Assembly (NCBI RefSeq): GCF_009389715.1
Contig: NC_052399.1
Span: 4,294,938 to 4,358,937 of the forward strand
Direction: 5' to 3'
DNA: 64,000 nt
Origin: Phoenix dactylifera
Taxonomy: Eukaryota > Streptophyta > Magnoliopsida > Arecales > Arecaceae
Part shown: one piece after another, positions 19,611-33,074 of the stretch
Layout: each line of letters opens with the position of its first letter
Numbering within the stretch: the first letter of the stretch is position 1
Notes under the pieces: generated by a model
Seen by the model: the letters and a program-made list of their open reading frames with translations, nothing else
What the model was told of the DNA's origin: nothing
Databases searched by the model: none
Translations under genes and position numbers: made by a program

Positions 19611-22600
19611 CTAAATTTCTAACTCCTAGGTTCTGTACAAGTACCTGTCCTTATGTTACTCTCTTTTTGATGCTAAGAATATTCTTTCTTTCTTGTTTGT
19701 GTTGAAAATTTTTGGATATTAATTTCACATAGCAATGACATCTTGATCAGAAATATACCCGTTTGATTTCTGTATGTGCTTGTCATTTATTATTGCAATG
19801 TTAGGGGTTAATACACCCATTCGCAGATGCATGTTTTCCAGTCTCACTTAACAATAACCTGAACATCTTTCTTTGCCTGCTATCCAGTGTTCTTTGCTTT
19901 CTTTTATGTGAAGGTTCAAAATATTCATTTTTAGATTTTTTTTTTCACTCTTACCCCACAGCTACCTCAAGATCTCATATTTACTAAGTTTATTCCATGT
20001 TCTTGCACCCTATTTACCGTCAAGGTTTTCCTTCCAATGCCGGCGGCCTTATTATACATTTCCTTCCCTTCATTGTTATGCAGTGAGGACAGTATTTGAG
20101 AAGCACATCTCCACTTCACTCATCAATTCAGATATTTGTAGAGATTTTGTTCCTTAATATCTCCAGTCCCATCGTATATTGAAATCATGATGAAGGGCAT
20201 CAACTCCTCTTTGTCTTTCTAGATCATCGACTAAGATTGATGCCTTATTTCCAATATTTTTGTCAGGCCCATGCTATTGCCGCATATCTTCTCTTGTTTC
20301 AATATATATGCAGGAAAAAAGATTACTCTCACTTTCTCTGTATGTGTATTTGTCTGTGTGTGAAATCCTCGTCAAGTTTCTAGGTACATCTGAGGCCATA
20401 TGTTAAATGACCACATAGAGTCAAAGTGAAAGAATTATAATTAATCTGGATTTTAGTTTTCAACTGATGAAGCAGTACATGTGGATGTGAATAGGAGAGT
20501 GTCAATGTAGCTTTTCTTTCAGCTAGGTTTTGAGTGTCACTTTTAGTTTTCGATTTCTTTGACAGGATAGAATTAAAGTGGAGGAACTCTAATAAGATGA
20601 ATGTCAGCTTTCAACTGATAAAAGGGCATTTTGGATTCTAATAGGAGGGTGTCAATGTAGCTTTGCTTTCTGCTAGTGTGTCAGTGTTAGTTAATAGTTT
20701 CCAGTTTCTTGCTATGAGCTTAAAATTTCATTAGGGATGGGAATTGCGAAATCACGAGGTGCAAGTTTTTTCATTCCTTCTGTCTTTTCAATGGGTAATA
20801 TCATCTGTTTGTGCTCAAAATAGTTTTTTCTGAATAATCCTTCTCATCATTGCCCCTGTGATGCTTAATTGTAGAAGCTCTAGGTTCATTTTTCATCATG
20901 CAATATGCTATGTCTTTTCTTGTATTCTTAATAATTGTTACGCTGTATCTATTGCAATTTCAGAGGGAAGTATTGTTAGAAGTAAATCTATGTTCAAATT
21001 ATCGGTTTATATTAACAGTAATTATTCATATGCTTTAGTGCAGTTCAGATGAATTAAGTAGAGGATACTTTGCTGACATCTCAGAGATCCGTAAAAATGG
21101 TGGTAAGGTATGCTGAATTCAAAACATTGGGTCATGATTGATCACTAGCACTTCAATTCTGAGATGAATTTAATATTTATAGAGCTAACCTCCCATGTCA
21201 GAAAATCATAGTCTTTACCTTCAAGCTGTTATTTAACTTGACATGCATATATAATAAAAGTGTCTAGTGTCTGTGTGCCTTATGCACTTCAAAGCTTTTT
21301 ACTAGTTATATAATCTTTGTTTCCAATGATTATGTCATGAATAAAGAGGTAGAGCTTATTGTAGAAGAACGAGTATTCTGCAGAAAGTCAGTAAATAGTT
21401 TAGTTTGCTGTTTCTTTGGTTCATAATTGGAATTTAATAAGATTTTGTGTTCATGATAACAGAGGAAGTAATTCTAAGAGATATAGGCACCTCATATAAT
21501 TGGAAGGCTAATTATTGAGATAATCTTTGCTTCTCCAAGACATTTTATGATTTTATTTGCTTTAACATGATATTGACCTGTAGATTAAACCATGTCTGTC
21601 ATGGCAATACTCATGTGTTTCTGTCATTCAAGAAGTTGCGGCATTGGTTTCATAAGGTTCATGTTGCCTGGTGAAACCATATTGAATGAAATCTCATTCT
21701 TTTGCAGGCTTTCTGATATAGATGACCTAAGGGAAGATACTTAGGAACGTGTTGATCTCTAGAAGTTAGAATTACAATTTGTGGTCAGAGTGGTTGCCCT
21801 GGACTCTTGCTAAGTGCTGCTAGGAGATGCAAAAGTCTTGTTGGACTCGGTTCCTGCTTGTCTCAGACACAGCTTGGATGACCCCTTCTAGGATTTTGGC
21901 TTGATCTGACCATTTACTTAAACGGTCCTAGCTGCTGAGTTGTAATATAAGTTGGTATCGGGTTTGGGTTCTTTTCTTATTAGCTAATTCCATATTTTAA
22001 ACTGTTTAGTCTTGATTCAGTTGTGAAACTGGGTCTAGACTCTAGAATTGTTTCTTGGACTTGACTCATTACTCTGTTTATTTCTCTAGATTAATATGAT
22101 TAGAAATTTATTCGGGCAAAGGAAATGAGAGTTCTCTATCAGAAAACAAGCAAAATGAAACAATTTGGAGGCCATGAAAGTCAGAACACTGAAATGCCCA
22201 TGTCAATCACATAAAATGCAGGATGTTTTGCCCACCAACGAAAAAGAAGGTTAGACATAGATCTGTCAATAGGCTTTAAGCAATGTTACAGAAATTCCCA
22301 GACAAGGTAATTGTTGAGAAAATGCTCTGCATGACATGAGGCATCACTAATAACAACCATTTGCCCTGGATTTAAGAGGCAAGATTGCACGGGTGCTTAG
22401 GTAGTTTCCAAATTAAAGAAGCCTAAACCAGCTGAAGTCCAATCATCTAGCTTGTCATCCATTAGAAAAAACCAATAACATAATTATTGCACCTTGGAAG
22501 GTTCGTTGAAGGACCATCACCTGAAAGATAGGATGTTTGAATGCTCACTTGATCAGATTTTCCACCGTTCCAGATTTTTCCAAAATGCTGACATCTTCCA

Positions 22601-25600
22601 TGCGTTCAGATTGTTGTTTCAGGTCAGGTCCATATTGGATCAAGTTGGAAGCAAGATTTAACCTAGCCATATGTAGCAAAATAGACAAGCATTTTCATTC
22701 TATGCATTTTTATGCTATATATATTATGCAAAACAGGCTACCTTTGGCTTTCACATCATGAGACATGCCATTGAAGTTACATGTACAAATCTTTTGTTCT
22801 TTTCCATCACAAAAAGAGGATAGGAGTCATTTTGCAACAGATAGATTTATAGTTGTATTACCATAAGGATTACCTTTACATTCTATATATACTTGTTATA
22901 TTGTTATATTTTTATTTTACTTCTAAGCATAAGGGCAATGCCTATAATGACGTTGTTGGATTTGTATTGTAATTCTCATAAACAGTCACCATGTGTATTG
23001 ATGTTTCCAGTAGTAGTCTGTGTTCACAAGAATTGAGTATTTTAACTTCATATGAATTCCCTATGTAGGCTTACTTTACTTTTGCTGAATGCGTGTTAAT
23101 TCCTGGGTTCTTTTGAGTATCCTAGGATTTTGCAGAACTTCTAATTTTGAGTATTTTAGATCCTTTGTTGAATGCATGATGATGATGACCATCATTAAAA
23201 GCACTATTAGCCAAGCTTAGTTTATATATGTATTATAATTTTATCTTTCAATGGCCATCCTTTCCAAGGTCTGGAGAACTATTATGATGTACTTTTAATT
23301 GTTTTGGACATCCATATGCAATTCCCAGACAGAAATTATAATAGCACTATTTGCTAAATTTATTAATTATTGTGATCATATGATATGCTATTATGCAGAT
23401 CGCAATTGCGAATAAAACTATCATTCCATCACTAGCAGCAGTTAAGTTCCCTGATTTGGAAGTGAACTTTGCGGATGGTAGAAGTTTAAAATTACCAATT
23501 AGTTCTGAACAAAGTGGAACTGATACCAGTGAATTGCCTATTCCTTGTGCATCATTGTTGTGTCTTTCCTTTCGAGCAAGCTCGCAGGTATGAGGAATGA
23601 TGCTTTCTATGCTTCATGTTTCTTGTCTGAAATGTTATCTTTTGAATGTTTAGTATACTGTTATTCTGAAGGGAAGTACTTACAATAGGATGACCTAGGA
23701 AATCCTTCAGCATTTGAGTTACATATGGGTCAATCTGTTAAGAGCATTCCATTGGTCTATTGTGATGTCATAAGTGGAAACTTGTAAGATTCTTACCTTT
23801 CTAATACAACGGTAATTGACCTCAACCCTGCACTTTGAAAGGCAGATACACAAGGGCTTGGTGGTGGATATTCAACATGTATTAAGACAAGTCGCATTTA
23901 TGTCTGGTTTAAATTTTAAGTTGTCTTATTTGACGTTTGCCTTGCCTGATGCTCTGAGGCTAACTTAGGAAGTTGTTGTGACCTGTGAGCCTCATGATTG
24001 GTGCCATAATAGTGAGGGGCTCGAGCATCATATGGAGAGGTTCATGCACGGAACACACCTTACTCAATTTTATCATTTTTGATTGAGCATTTAAGGCAAC
24101 ATCTGTCTTTCCATCTATATTTTTCTCTTTAACACAAGGTCAAGTTCAAGTGTGGAAGGAGGAGCTTCGCGCTGCTAAACTCTATGTTGGCCTAGAATCT
24201 AGATAGCTTGTACTTGTCAACTGTAAACCCATATGTAAAATGAACAGTCTAGTGTTTTGGTAGATGAGCATAGGCATTTTTCCAGTTTCCTTCTTGGTTT
24301 AGTATGTATCAATGATTTTTCAGAAATTGACGCTTAGATTAATTTTATAATTTCCTCTTTTATCATTGCAATGATGTCAGGCTTGAACTAGCCATGCTAG
24401 GGACTCAACTATTGAGCTCCTTGGACTATACAAACAAAAACAACCCCTTTCCTTTCAGTGCCTGGGATGGACCTTATCAGGTGGTTAATTACCTTTCATC
24501 ATTATGTACATTCAAATGAAGAAGATTTTAGTTGTATGGCCTACCATCTGGTGTTTAGAGATTCCATCAGTCTAGAAAAGTTTAGCATTCACTGCAAGGT
24601 ATACCAGACACAAAAATGTAAATAACAAAATGTATCCACATTGTTCACGTAAAACTTATGTCCTCTCTGCAGCCTGCACTAACAGGCATTATAACTATGA
24701 GCACTTGTTGCATAAAAATCAAGCTGATGTCATTTGTACATAACCATGTCAAGGGAACTAAAAACTGCAAACAGAGGACAGTTTTAACAAATTTTGGAAA
24801 CTTCCCAAGAGATGCCTTGATTATGAATTCATAACCATGAAGAAAATGAAATTGGCAGTTGGTATGCAACAACAATTTTAAGGAACATACTTCAAACCAA
24901 ATTGCAGAAAAGATGGCGGATAATTCCATGGCATTTTGATGCAAAATGATATAAAATTCTCTTGGATCTCTGCAATTGGTTTCATACTATGGATTCTTGG
25001 AATATGGACTTGTGCCACAGGGCTGAGAAAAATTTGATATGCTTCTTTTTGGTTCCTTGAAAGCATTAGTTGTTTTAGATTTTCAGTTGGATGCTGGAGG
25101 AGTGATACATATAACACGACAAGGTCTCTGATTTTAGCAAGAAGCCCTTTGAGTTTGATAACATATGGGGGCCATTTGGTATGGGGTGATCACCCCAAGA
25201 TCAAAAGTCATGTGGGTGGAGGTGATGAGATCACTGCATTTGGTTGTATCATGATGATCCTATACGACAATGGTCCTAAAACACCCCCATTCCTCAAATC
25301 ACCTTTCAACTTGGTGATAGAAAATCTGTCTTTGAGGATGGGTATCCAAGATCCCACCAGGACAATGATCTTGGCTGAAATTTGGGGACTAAAATTTTTC
25401 TCAGTCCAGCGAAAAATATTGGTGTATCAATATATCATTAATATATTTTATCAATATTATATATATTATATTGATATTATGCATATAGTATTTATTTAAT
25501 CATATTATTGTCATATCATTGTTCACTTATATTTTAAAATTATAATAGAAATATATTGTTGTACTTTATATTTATATTATGACATTATTTAATATATTAC

Positions 25601-28600
25601 TTCTATTTTTCTAATTTTTCTAATCAAAATAAATATTAGAATTGAAATAATAATATATTACAAGTATAAATCAAAGCATTAATTCTATAATAATAATTTA
25701 TATATTTTAATGGATTAATAAATATATTTTTATGGAACATATTAGGGATAATTTTGCTATTATATGGTCACTGATCTTGGATTCTCATATAATACTAAAT
25801 AGGTTACTCGTGGTACCTGAGGATCTTTAATCAATGGAACATAGTATTCCAAACGCGGTGATCTTAGATCATTAGAGATTATATTGCCCAAGGATAAGGA
25901 TCACCAATGATTTAAGATCACTTTAGTGATCCTACTTGGGTCACCAAACGCTACCATAAAATGACCAAATTGATGTTTGTTGCATGATTAGCTTTAGCGC
26001 TACTCAGCTTGGTGAGATGCGCCAAACGGTAGGTGATAGTAGTACATCTTACATGATTATAAAGACCTAATCACTATGATCTATTATCTACCCAAAAAAA
26101 AGGACCTACTCATTACTACCTATTGCAACAAAGATAGTGTGGTTTAAGGTTTCATCCATGTATTCCTTTTTTAGCAATTGTCATGGTAAATGGTGAAAAG
26201 CCTATTAAGTCCTATTCATAACATGATGTAGTTGATGTTACTGACTGGATGCTATCCTTGTGAATTGCATAAGTGATCAAGATGATTCAGTTGGATGTGA
26301 AAGTAACTTAATGGCATCTCTGTTTTCGCTGAACAGGCAATGGCTGAATCATGGAGTATTCCTTTTCTGGATGCTTTTAGTGCTCTGGGAAGAATCCAAA
26401 TATATGAGGTGATTACAGAAATTATTATTCCTCTTTGGATGCATTCTGATTTCATGCTTCGGTTGTATCTTTCACATTATTTTATCTTATTGAAGATATA
26501 TATGAGACATGGTTCCTTAGCTCCACAGATCCCAGTTGGATCAACATAATGACATGTTATTTTTTATTCTTTAGTATTACTATCACTTCAAAAAACAAAT
26601 ACACACAGGAAACAGAAGAAAAGAACAGAATGGATTAAGTTTTTTTTTATATGTAATGATTACAAAGGAATTCCGTTATTGGTTGTAGAGATTTAATTGT
26701 ACTCTTTAATAGAGTATGAATAGATATAAGTATAACAAGATTCATGATTTTGAAACCTACTTCCTTTTAATCTCATGACTGTAGATCTGCTTCCTTACTT
26801 GGAAAATGAAATTTCTTGCCATGCCTACATACCTATCTATAAGAAGATTTTCATTATATAATTTATTGAGTTATAAGAAATTTTGGATTTTATGTACTTG
26901 AATGCTGAGGTTGACTTAGATACATATTTGCAAAAAAATTTAGTTCCATTGGAGTTGTTTTTTGTGTGGGTTCAAATATGGGACTTAGGTGGCATATTAT
27001 TTACTTTCTTTTGATTGGTCTTCCATAGATATACCAGTTTACTGTGCTGCCTATCATGACTTTGTATAGTTGTGAGAAAAATAATCATACCTGCAGATAT
27101 CACAACCATGCAGATTACCTTAGTTTTCCTCTTTTATAGTGCATGCATTGTAGGTCTGTATGTGCATGCATAGAATCATTAGCCTCAACTTGTATAAAAT
27201 TGGAATTTTATCATAATTGATGTTACTTTGTATGGTGGTTTCTAACTTGATCAAGCCCTGGTTTGCACGGCCTTCCATGGCGTCAAGCTCAGGGCTTTGT
27301 TTGTTGCCATGACTAGCTATACGAATCTTATTTCCAATTCCTTTCTTTTTTCCATTGCCCTGTCCAATTCCCATGCGGTTGGTTTTCCCCATCACACTAG
27401 GTCAAGCAACTGGAAGTAATTCTCATGGAAAAGCCGTATGTTTCCTATTATAATCTTCTGGGTTCATTCTTGTCTTCAGCTTTTCTTTTTGCACCAAGAC
27501 TTCTCCTAGTTAAGGTCCTTTACCTCTCTCTAGCCTTTCAAGGATGAAATGTTTTTGAGAAAAAGATGTGAGGACCGGTCCAATTGGACTGGCCTGGACC
27601 GAGCCAACCCAGCCTGAGGAGGGGACGAGTACGGAACTGCTGCCCAAAGGGGTGGGCGAGCACGAAACTGCCAACTGAAACCCCAGGCCCTCTCCCCGTT
27701 ATCTTCCATCTTCTTCCTGATCCCCTCCGGTGTTTCTGATCAACTCTCACTCCGGTCCTTCAGTCCCTACCTACTGCCTTACTGATGTTCTTCACTGATC
27801 TGCATTAGTATATACCAGTTGGTACAACACCCAAAAATCCTCTGATGTACACAACTATACTGCTACACTTGAAGCACATAACAACTTCCAATCTTCATAA
27901 TTCTGCTTTTCTCTAAGGCATTCTTGCAGTGCAGAACTGCAAGGAAGTTGTTACCTCATATACAGGAATTCTATCTCTCCCATTGTTCATTGCGTGAAAG
28001 ACCAAAGATCTATTTAAACATGCCCATTAGTGTATCATAACACAAGAACCATCTGGCTGGTCATGTTTTTTTTTTTTTTGGTTAATGCAGTATGTTAGGC
28101 ACAAATCTTTTGCCTGATTGGACATTACAAATGGTCAAGTGGAAGTCTAAATCATTAAAATTGAAATCATGACCTGTTGACCTGCTGACAAGATGTGCAT
28201 GAAATCTATGTAGTTCATAACAAACTTTATGTTTGGCTGCTGCAACTTTAGTAAGGTCTTTGCCTTGCATGGAAACAAATTGTAATCAGTGACATGATTG
28301 TCTTTTGACTTGATATGTATGATGGTCTTGCCTAAGCTGGTGCTATTCATATTAATTTGCATCAGATTAGCTAATTCATTGCAGCACTGTCATGATTTGG
28401 TGATCTATTTTATGTTAGACCAATAAGTGTGCAGTGATGCAGTGGACATTTGATTCCTTGCACTTGTGTCATACAGTTGACACCTTTCTCATCAGCTCTT
28501 GTGCAGGGGAGAGGTTCCAGGTTCAACCCCAGTGGGTGCCTATCTCACTGTCATTCTCTAGGGGGAAAAAATACAACAGTTCATCTTCTAGAAGCTGGCT

Positions 28601-29436
28601 GTTATACCTAGTTTTGTTATTTGTGACATTATACATGTTGATTGTTAAGTTAAATTGCTTGTTTTCCTTGGCTGATATAGTATGGATTCATCGGGGTATT
28701 GGGCGTCCATTATTTATAGCTATGAATTGATATCTTAGCTTTACCTTTCTAAGTAGATGACGCCTTGTTTTCTTATTGCTATGCTCATATATTTAAATAA
28801 GAGAGGTCACTGGTTTGTTGGAGATGCATATTGTCTGAAATACCATTGTCCAAATTCAATTGTTAGTTCAACTAGTGCGATCTCGATTAAGAATTTTATA
28901 TTCTGGTGATACTAGATGCACGTCTTTATGCAATATTTTATCATACATATATGGAAAATTCTTTGATACACTTTTGAATAGTATATTAGCACATAGTACT
29001 ATATATTTATTTGAATTTTTCTCTACATGTGTATTTAGTTATAAGCTTGATGATCTATTATTTTTCCAGGTATCATTTATAGACTCTTGGTTATTGTCAT
29101 TGGCTCCAGTTCGGAATTTATTCCTCAAATTGATGAGGAATTCCAACGATCCCCAGAGACAAATTGTTTACACATTTGGTGACCACTACCATTTCAGGAA
29201 GAAGCTTCATATATTGAATCTTCTCACTGGGTGATATTTCTGTCTTTACCAAATTCATCATTTCACTACAGAGGGCAAGCTAGTTCTTGAGTATGATGCT
29301 ATTTTTGTTTCCTTGCAGGTATATTTTTTTGCTTGATAGGTTAGGCAGAATTAGATGGCAAGGTTTTGGCTCTGCAACACAGGAAGAACTGTCATCGCTT
29401 ATGTCATGCGCATCCCTTTTGTTAGATGAGAAATGA
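19020..29436 (+). CDS. ATP10: Mitochondrial ATPase complex subunit ATP10
   Basis: ATP10 is a mitochondrial inner-membrane assembly factor. In yeast it acts on the Fo subunit encoded by mtDNA (subunit 6/a) of ATP synthase. Seven exons join in phase: 19,020-19,172; 19,257-19,297; 21,044-21,107; 23,399-23,587; 26,337-26,408; 29,070-29,230; 29,319-29,436. The product is 265 residues. Residues 1-51 form the presequence (MLRRLALRSATVAAPAIRS). Then come GNKESIEKERARLSDELSRG, YFADISEIRKNGGK, ANKTIIPSLAAVKFPDLEVN, ASLLCLSFRASSQ, ESWSIPFLDAF, VSFIDSW, IVYTFGDHYHFRKKL, NLLTGYIFLLD and IRWQGFGSATQEE, all in the order of the family. The N-terminal part (leader to intron 3) is duplicated in inverted orientation in the neighbouring glutaredoxin gene. 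The gene looks intact. Confidence 0.93.
19345..20020. repeat. Degenerate tandem duplication in ATP10 intron 2
   Basis: A block with ATGCTA...TTTCTTGTTTRTG...ATCTTGATCAGAA at about 19,354-19,470 recurs at 19,670-19,780. A block with CCCCACARCT...AAGATCTCA...TTTACTA at about 19,518-19,565 recurs at 19,958-19,995. Repeats within the intron help explain why it is longer than the copy in the glutaredoxin gene. Confidence 0.6.
19579..19608. repeat. TA microsatellite
   Basis: About 15 TA units in ATP10 intron 2. Confidence 0.9.
20457..20710. repeat. Tandem duplication of about 150 bp in ATP10 intron 2
   Basis: TTTCAACTGAT...TAATAGGAG and GTGTCAATGTAGCTTT blocks occur twice, near 20,457-20,590 and 20,608-20,710, in the same order. 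Confidence 0.65.
25167..25955. mobile_element. MITE-like element in ATP10 intron 4
   Basis: The left end is GGGGGCCATTTGGTATGGGG. The right end in reverse complement is GGTAGCGTTTGGTGACCC. This is an imperfect terminal inverted repeat of the GxxGCxxTTTGGT type seen in plant DNA-transposon derivatives. The interior is AT-rich and non-coding, with repeated GATCAC/GTGATC words near both ends. I could not fix a target-site duplication, so the superfamily (hAT or PIF/Harbinger) is open. Confidence 0.4.
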
Positions 29437-32400
29437 GGTGATTGTCTTAACTTTGCATCTTAGTTCTCAAACATCACACGTTTGCCCCCCATTTGTTGGT
29501 AAAATTTGTATTCTATGCTGCATGATGAATAGCAAATGTAAATCTTTCTCCCAATGAGTATACTCTTACCATTGCGACTTTAGAGGATGCAACATAGACT
29601 TGGGCGGAGTCCTAGTTAGGCTGGACTATATCCTAACCTCGAGGCCGAAGATTGCTGGTTTTACCCCAGCCCTGCCTGCCTTTGGACATAAGTTTTCCAG
29701 CCCAAGCCTGACTTCCTGTTAACTCCTCAGGCTTGAGAGCAGTCCCATTTGACTCGACCAGGTTAAGCCCAGTCTCTGTTCATGGTGATGGTAGTATTTC
29801 AAAAGGAGAAAATAGTGCGGAAGGGATGGAGAGAAAGAGCTCCCAAGGAGTGGCAGTGGGTAGGACACTGGTGGTAGTGGTGGTGTTGAAAGGGCAGGCC
29901 AGCAGTGCTGCAGCTGGAAGAATGGGAGTGGCAGCTTGTGATGGTGGAAGGGTGGGCTAGAAGCAGTGGTGTCCAAGAGTGGGATGGTGGAGTTGGAGGT
30001 GGTATTTAGGGTCAGTGTCTGTGGTGTTGGAGGAGTGGGGTGGCAGTAGTGGTTTTGAGGGCTGACTACACTTAGGGAAGGAGGGAAGGAGAGATTTGGG
30101 CAATAGCTATGTGGTGGTGGTGCTCCAGTAGGTGGCATAGAATGGGAGGGGAAGGTTAGCAAGACAGGGATGCAAGGAAGGACAAGCAACCATCTCTTTG
30201 AGTCAGCAGATTGTGTTAAGGATTAGGGATGCAGGTAAGAGAAGTTATATTTGTATGTATAATGTATAAGAATAAATAATAATATCTTTTCTAATAATAT
30301 GTTTCCAATGTTGCGCCAGCCAAGGTTTAATGAGCCCATTCCCAGCCTAGATCCTTGTCAGGCCATAAAGTCTGAGCCTGGGCCATCTTGTTGGACATAA
30401 AGTACCTGCACAGGCCTGCTCAAACTGAACTGAGGGTTGGGCTTTCTTTGCTCAGATCTAGTTTAATGCTTTCGGTTCTTATGTTGATGATTCTACTCCA
30501 AAACAAATTTCGGCTTGACACTGATGGCATGAAAATGTTGGAGTAATTTTTTGTTTAATTTTTCTAGGATAAATATTTTGCTGATCATGAAAGTATGCAT
30601 TTCATAGCAGGCATCTAGTTGGGAATGGGCAAAAGTTTAATATTTTCCCCATAAATCCCTCTGGCTCAATCCAATTTGGATCTAGTATTGAACTCTGAGG
30701 CATTAAAGTTCAATTTATGATTCATCTTGGGAACATTAAAAGGTATTGAATGCCTCAAAAAAAATATAACCAATGCTAAATCAACAATAAGATCCTCAGA
30801 CAACTCTCTCAAAATGCAGGGTTAGCCCACCAGAGACTTCTGCTTATTGGGGGTTAACAACCAGGGCCACATGGCTTTCATCCGTAACCGCAATCTGTTA
30901 GGTGTTAACCTTGTGTCACAAGTGTAGAATTATTCATTGTTATATCATAGTATTCTGTACCTTTAGGCCTTCTCTTTACTTCCTTTTCCATTCCATCACA
31001 TTGTTGAACAGCACTTTCCCTATTACCCATAAATAAAGAGGATGGCAAATAGCTGGCTACAAATCTTGAAGGAATTGCTATGATGTTGCAGGATACAAAA
31101 TTATGTAGTGTCGTCAAGGAAGGTGACTAAGTAACCATGAAGTGGATATGTGGTAGCTAGGTCATATAGTCCAATTTCCTTTTTTCGGGTCGTGGTGATT
31201 ATGATGCACAGGGAGTGATTACAATTATACGGCACTCCTATTTTGTGGTTATTGAAGTCCTGAGGGATGAGAATCCTATCTTTAGATAGGTTTTTGATAG
31301 GAAAAATGAAAAGCCAATGTGTTGGCAAAAAGTACTGGTGTATCTTTCTTGTTAAAAGACTATCACCAATGGGCCAATTATTTTTGCCTCTTGTGCAGCA
31401 TGCTCTGTTAGCATGGCCTTTCTTGTATTAATTGAATGGATAATTATCAGGATCACACTACATAATCTGTATTAAACAAACCATCCATTTTATAAGGAAG
31501 CCTGACAGTAGGCAAATTAGTGGAATTAACAGGCACTTGATCATAATCTTCTAGGCACTTGATTTAAATTATTATGCATGTCCTATTTTTTCAGTTTTAG
31601 TGATGGCATCTAGAGTTGCTGATGAACTTCGGATACCTGATGTGTATATGTTTTTGGGGCTGTGTTTGAGAATATGCATCAAAAATTAGATGGTATCTGG
31701 TTGCCTTGTTGGGGGACTGAATTGCCCCTCATTACAATTTGGAGAAATTACCTGCAACTGATCATAACCTTTCTGCATGTGCAATTGTTGGTTATGAAAC
31801 ATCCCATATATATCTAATGTGTGCTGCATATCATCTGAATATTGATGGTCGCAAGGAGTTTTTCTTCTCTTGAGAGATTTTCATATAAAATGAATAAAAA
31901 TATTCTTTTAGGAGGTTGGTAAAGTTCTGGTAGTTTTCTTGGTAAATTTCATTACTGAATATTATGTATTTGCCTCTCAAATACTTTTTTCCCTCTTTTT
32001 TTTACGTTTCTAAATTTGGACTTTATTTCTATCTTTTGTAATTTATTTTTTCAATAGTACAATGCAGCTTATGTGGGCACTATGATCTTGAATTTAATTT
32101 TCTCCTCGCCATCAAGTGTGTGTAACAGTTATGAGCATGCTGGTGACAGGAGGATCCTCTGCATCAATTGGAAAATTTTGAAGAGAATAAAATATTTCAG
32201 ACATGATTGTTTTGGACCCATTGGATTGGAACTGCCCATGATGTGATAACGTCCCAAAGTATCCTATAATATCATGAAGCAGGGATACTAGATGCAGTTT
32301 TTCTCACTGCATGTCAACTATTAGTTTCTTCCAGTTGGACATTCAATGAAATATATTTATTGATACTAACTTAATTAAAATACTTGTATGGCTATCCTGT

Positions 32401-33074
32401 TTTTGAGGGTGTCAGGCGGGGTCCAGGCCTATGTGGAGCTTCTGCAGATTATGCGAGGGGAGTCTGCATTCTGGGTTATGATTGCAGGAAACAAAGTTTG
32501 CATCCAACTAAAAGTTTTTCGTATTGGATTCCTGTGTCTGTGATCCAAATTGATGTGCATGACAACGAACTTTCATTGCACTCCATTTCGTGGTCCTTTT
32601 TGATGACACGGATATGTGTATGGATAGGACCAGCAAATAAGTTTCAGATGGCCACTGGGAAATAAATTTTGGCAACTTTTGGGGAGCTTTTATGCAGTAG
32701 AGGCTGCTGATATGCTATGTCTAATAGTTGGGGCGCCAATTCGCAACGTTAACCAGTTAATTATTATATGTTGCTGTAGAGGCTGCTGATAATTAGCTTT
32801 GGTAATTAGCTGTAAAAAGTTGGGTGCCAAGTCACAACATTAACCAGTTATTTGATTATTATATGCTGCTGCGAGTTTCATATACGAGATTAAACGTGTG
32901 TTGTGCAGTGTTAAGTCATTTCATGAACATTATAAGATATTGTACTAGATGTCCAAGGTAGTTGGAGATTTAAACCCATAACTAATAAATGCAAGGGGTG
33001 ACGCCAAGTCCTACCGTCACTTGATTTATTTTTGATGGCCCAGGACTTTTTACTGTGCTTAAATGCATGTTGTT

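Larger units (their letters stand above)
18985..21480 (+). repeat. Inverted duplication arm B: ATP10 leader to intron 3
   Basis: This is the donor-like partner of 12,180-14,340. Exon 1 differs at about 39 of 153 bases by hand count, with no gap. Intron 1 is 84 bp in both copies. Intron 2 is longer here (1,746 bp against 1,311 bp), at least partly because of local tandem duplications. Confidence 0.88.

Noticed and set aside
28433-28570. tRNA-derived SINE or tRNA gene: box A-like GATGCAGTGG and box B-like GGTTCAACCCC
   Set aside because: Boxes are about 86 bp apart, no cloverleaf folds, and no tail or target duplication was seen.
29719-30189. 156-codon Pro/Ser-rich minus-strand frame
   Set aside because: Low-complexity translation of GGTGG/GAGG-rich DNA with no family match.
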